DNA of 8,768 nt from an uncultured Ardenticatenia bacterium. GTDB lineage: Bacteria; Chloroflexota; Anaerolineae; Promineifilales; Promineifilaceae. Made by a program: the position numbers and the translations under genes. The stretch lies in the NCBI GenBank assembly GCA_937858165.1, contig CALLZA010000722.1:1-8768 (forward strand), in the 5' to 3' direction. Positions 7,057-8,768 of this stretch are shown here, in pieces. The notes under the pieces were generated by a model. It had not been told where the DNA came from, did not search any database, and worked only from the letters and a program-made list of their open reading frames with translations. Every line of letters begins with the position of its first letter. Position 1 is the stretch's first letter.

Positions 7057-7281
7057 TTGGAAGAGACCTCACCCGAGATCACGTCGTTTGTCGTCCGGTT
7101 TGTCCATTCGGGGCCGCCCGAAAATGCCGCCCTGCGCGGCTCGATCCTGAACGTGCAGACCAACCAGGAGCAGCCCTTCCTGCACTGGGAAGAGGCAGTG
7201 GCCTTCATTCGTCGCTACGTCGCCCTGGGCGAAGACGAGAGGCCAGGTTCCAGGGGCCAGGTTCCAGAGGCTGGTGACTAG
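7057..7281 (+). CDS. Small conserved-looking protein of unknown function, TTG start
   Basis: A 74-residue frame starts at TTG 7057 with GAAGAAGG at 7041-7048, spacing 8 nt. The core ITSFVVRFVHSG (residues 8-19), RGSILNVQTNQE (27-38) and WEEAVAFIRRYV (44-55) looks like real protein: alternating strands and an amphipathic helix, with no runs of Arg or Pro as in the competing frames. I recall similar short proteins in Chloroflexota, in which a VQ-N/D-E strand precedes a W-x-x-AVAFI helix, but I cannot name a function. Residues 62-74 (RPGSRGQVPEAGD) are encoded by a heptamer repeat and are probably a non-functional tail, so the core ends near residue 60. No signal peptide or membrane segment is seen. 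It lies 41 bases before the KAS III gene and may be co-transcribed with it. Confidence 0.65.
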   Translation: MEETSPEITSFVVRFVHSGPPENAALRGSILNVQTNQEQPFLHWEEAVAFIRRYVALGEDERPGSRGQVPEAGD

Positions 7282-7322
7282 AGACTGCCCTACTGACGAC
7301 TGACTACTAACAACTAACAACT
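7241..7322 (+). repeat. Heptamer-phased repeat from the small-protein gene to the KAS III start codon
   Basis: From 7241 the units are GGCCAGG, TTCCAGG, GGCCAGG, TTCCAGA, GGCTGGT, GACTAGA, GACTGCC. After one extra C at 7290 they continue as TACTGAC, GACTGAC, TACTAAC, AACTAAC and AACT, then the ATG of the next gene. The first four units also form a 14-base direct repeat (7241-7254, 7255-7268). The array supplies the end and TAG stop of the small protein and the entire leader of the KAS III gene. TGA, TAG or TAA occurs in all three + frames within it. Confidence 0.85.
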
Positions 7323-8318
7323 ATGAATAGAATCGCCCAAATCCTCTCCACCGGCAGCTACGTGCCGGAACGTGTCGTCACCAACGCCGAGATCGACCAG
7401 ATGCTCGGCGAATCGACCAGCGACTGGCTGGTTGCCAACGTCGGCATCCGCGAGCGGCGCTGGATGGCTCCGGAGCAGACCACGTCCGACCTGATCGTCG
7501 CCGCGTCGCGCCGGGCGCTGGACGTGGCGGGCGTGCGGCCGGAGCAACTGAACCTCATCATCGTCTCTACCGACACGCCTGACTATCTGTCGCCGGGCAC
7601 GTCGGTCGTCGTCCAGCACAAATTGGGCGCGGTGAACGCCGGGGCGTATGATGTCAATAGCGCCTGCGCGGGCTGGGTGACCGCCCTCGACCAGGGCGCG
7701 CGCACCATCGCCACCGATAACACCATGAACTACGTGCTCGTCGCCGGCGGCTACGGCATGAGCCGCTTCCTCGACCTGACGGACAAGAAGACGGCCAATC
7801 TCTTTGCCGACGGCGCGGGCGCGGCCATCCTGGGTGTCGGCGACCAGCCCGGCTTCCTGGCCGGCAACCTGCTGGCCAAGGGGGAGTACCACGACGCGCT
7901 GGGCATCTACGGCGGCGGCGCGTACTGCCCCAGCACGCCGGAGAATCTGGCCGCCTATGGCCCGCCGCGCGTCCAGTTCGTCAAGAAGTTCCCGCGCACC
8001 TTCAACACCGAGTACTGGCCGAAGCTGATCCAGGGCGCACTGGACAAGGCCGGGCTGACGCTGGACGACATCGACCACTACCTGTTCACCCAGCTCAACC
8101 TGCGGACGATCGAAGCCATGATGGAGTTGCTCGGCCAGCCGCTCGAAAAGGCCCACTGGGTCATGGATAAGTGGGGCTACACCGGCTCACCCTGCGTCAT
8201 CATGGCTCTCGATGACGCCATTGCCAACGGCCGCGGCCCCCGGCCCGGCCAGCACGTCCTGTTCTGTGCCAGCGGCGGCGGCATCAGCATGGCCGCGTCC
8301 GTCTGGCGCTGGGTGTAG
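7323..8318 (+). CDS. KAS III-like (FabH-family, thiolase-fold) acyl-condensing or acyl-transfer enzyme with altered active site
   Basis: This 331-residue protein has the full length and fold markers of 3-oxoacyl-ACP synthase III. The N-terminus ILSTGSYVPERVVTN (7-21) is typical, as is WLVANVGIRERRW (35-47). DVNSACAGWVTAL (110-122) holds the acyl-binding Cys115. LFADGAGAAIL (160-170) and the C-terminal SGGGISMAASVW (317-328) also match. However, the motif that in FabH reads PHQANLR is FTQLNLR here (255-261), so the catalytic His is Thr256. The KYGNTS motif is KWGYTGS (283-289), so the catalytic Asn is Tyr286. Normal malonyl-ACP decarboxylative condensation is therefore doubtful; an acyl-transfer or non-decarboxylative role is possible. 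A partial acyl-CoA synthetase gene follows, which suggests an acyl-chain pathway. The ATG is chosen because the FabH N-terminus begins there. No Shine-Dalgarno precedes it, only a heptamer array. The TAG stop lies inside an inverted repeat. Confidence 0.88.
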   Translation: MNRIAQILSTGSYVPERVVTNAEIDQMLGESTSDWLVANVGIRERRWMAPEQTTSDLIVAASRRALDVAGVRPEQLNLIIVSTDTPDYLSPGTSVVVQHKLGAVNAGAYDVNSACAGWVTALDQGARTIATDNTMNYVLVAGGYGMSRFLDLTDKKTANLFADGAGAAILGVGDQPGFLAGNLLAKGEYHDALGIYGGGAYCPSTPENLAAYGPPRVQFVKKFPRTFNTEYWPKLIQGALDKAGLTLDDIDHYLFTQLNLRTIEAMMELLGQPLEKAHWVMDKWGYTGSPCVIMALDDAIANGRGPRPGQHVLFCASGGGISMAASVWRWV

Positions 8319-8375
8319 CGCGATTCTCCAGAATCGCGTCCGTGTAGAGTGCGCGATTCGGGAGAATCGCGCTAC
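8315..8375. repeat. Nested inverted repeat between the KAS III gene and the acyl-CoA synthetase gene
   Basis: GTAGCGCGATTCTCC (8315-8329) is perfectly complementary to GGAGAATCGCGCTAC (8361-8375). Each arm also folds on itself with neighbouring bases: GCGATTCT (8320-8327) with AGAATCGC (8330-8337), and GCGCGATTC (8351-8359) with GAATCGCGC (8364-8372). It can thus form one long hairpin or two small ones. The TAG at 8316-8318 is the KAS III stop. No T-run follows, so it is more likely a dispersed REP- or MITE-like element than an intrinsic terminator. The next ATG is 11 bases beyond it. Confidence 0.85.
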
Positions 8376-8386
8376 GGGAGCGCACC

Positions 8387-8768
8387 ATGTACATCGGCGA
8401 CTACCTGGCCCGGCGCGAACTGTACTCGCCCGACCGTCTCGCCATCATCGATAGCGGCAAAGACCCGGAGTGGCGACTGACGTTCCGGCAGATGAACGCC
8501 CGCGCCAACCGCCTCGCCAACTGGCTGCGCGACGCGGCCGGCGTGGGCAAGGGTGACCGGGTGGCTGTTCTGGCCCACGACGGCGTAGAGCATCTGGATA
8601 CGTTCTTTGCCTGCGGCAAGCTGGGAGCCATCCACACGGCGCCCAACTGGGGCCTGCACCCCCAGGAGCTGGCCGGGCTCGTCGCCGCCACGGCGCCCAA
8701 GGGGCCACTCATCGCCCAGGAACTGCCGGACAACGGGGGGGACTGTCAGCGCGCGGGAGGGGGGAAGG
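8387..8768 (+). CDS. AMP-forming acyl-CoA synthetase (ANL family), 3' truncated by window end
   Basis: Only the first 127 codons are visible. They match the N-terminal start of ANL-family acyl-CoA synthetases/ligases, which adenylate a carboxylic acid and pass it to CoA. The segment LTFRQMNARANRLANWLR (31-48) is the classic first helix. GVGKGDRVAVLAHDGVEHLD (52-71) and FFACGKLGAIHTAPNWGLHPQEL (73-95) follow the family pattern, in which the last part normally reads NWRL..EL. The ATP-binding P-loop and adenylation motifs lie beyond the window. The ATG has GGGAG at 8376-8380 with 6-nt spacing. Bases after about 8690 encode APKGPLIAQELPDNGG and then a Gly-rich, atypical stretch, possibly sequencing error or contig-edge noise. 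It probably belongs with the KAS III-like gene upstream. The substrate acid cannot be predicted. Confidence 0.87.
   Translation, partial: MYIGDYLARRELYSPDRLAIIDSGKDPEWRLTFRQMNARANRLANWLRDAAGVGKGDRVAVLAHDGVEHLDTFFACGKLGAIHTAPNWGLHPQELAGLVAATAPKGPLIAQELPDNGGDCQRAGGGK

Noticed and set aside
6993..7277. Alternative 94-codon + frame overlapping the small protein, starting GTG at 6993
   Set aside because: It begins in the heptamer repeat and becomes Arg/Pro/Gly-rich. The 7057 frame has a better ribosome binding site and a protein-like core.
7069..7320. Minus-strand 83-codon frame opposite the small protein
   Set aside because: Its N-terminus is the complement of the heptamer repeat; no motif and no ribosome binding site of note.
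8315..8375. Rho-independent terminator after the KAS III gene
   Set aside because: The stem is strong but no T-run follows on the + strand, and a ribosome binding site and start codon come directly after it.
1..8768. Defence system, prophage or toxin-antitoxin locus
   Set aside because: No nuclease, transposase, integrase, phage or toxin family is recognisable. The STAND ATPase here ends in a transcription-factor module, not in a defence effector.

Overview
The window is a GC-rich stretch of bacterial DNA with every gene on the + strand. The gene types point to a Chloroflexota bacterium, perhaps Anaerolineae: a large STAND-ATPase/TPR/BTAD regulator, a two-part M16 peptidase, a PIG-L deacetylase and a divergent KAS III. 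Period-7 repeats in the gaps fit as well. No rRNA or other marker is present, so this assignment is inference. Both ends cut genes, and the last ~50 bases are unusually G-rich, as at a contig edge.

Region 1 (1-2421) looks like one translationally coupled operon. The 3' part of an M16-family peptidase lacks the zinc motif but keeps the Arg/Tyr pair. It runs into acpS through a TAATG overlap, and acpS runs into a PIG-L type deacetylase through an ATGA overlap. A short hairpin followed by four T lies at the end of the deacetylase gene.

Region 2 (2426-3453) is a single membrane-anchored alpha/beta hydrolase gene preceded by a clean array of the heptamer ACTGACA. Region 3 (3454-6875) has an inverted-repeat spacer and then one 1106-residue regulator. 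It has an N-terminal MalT-like NTPase, a TPR-rich middle, and a winged helix plus BTAD at the C-terminus. Region 4 (6876-8768) holds a non-coding spacer, a 74-residue small protein with a TTG start, a KAS III-like enzyme, and the start of an AMP-forming acyl-CoA synthetase. The last two are separated by a nested inverted repeat and may act together on acyl chains.

The most unusual feature is a family of period-7 tandem repeats at gene boundaries. They drift in sequence but hold phase. They encode the last residues of two proteins, and one abuts the ATG of the KAS III gene where no Shine-Dalgarno is visible. The KAS III protein keeps its active-site Cys, but the positions expected to hold the catalytic His and Asn are Thr and Tyr. 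I see no CRISPR array, transposase, tRNA, rRNA or phage gene, and no clearly new multi-gene system.
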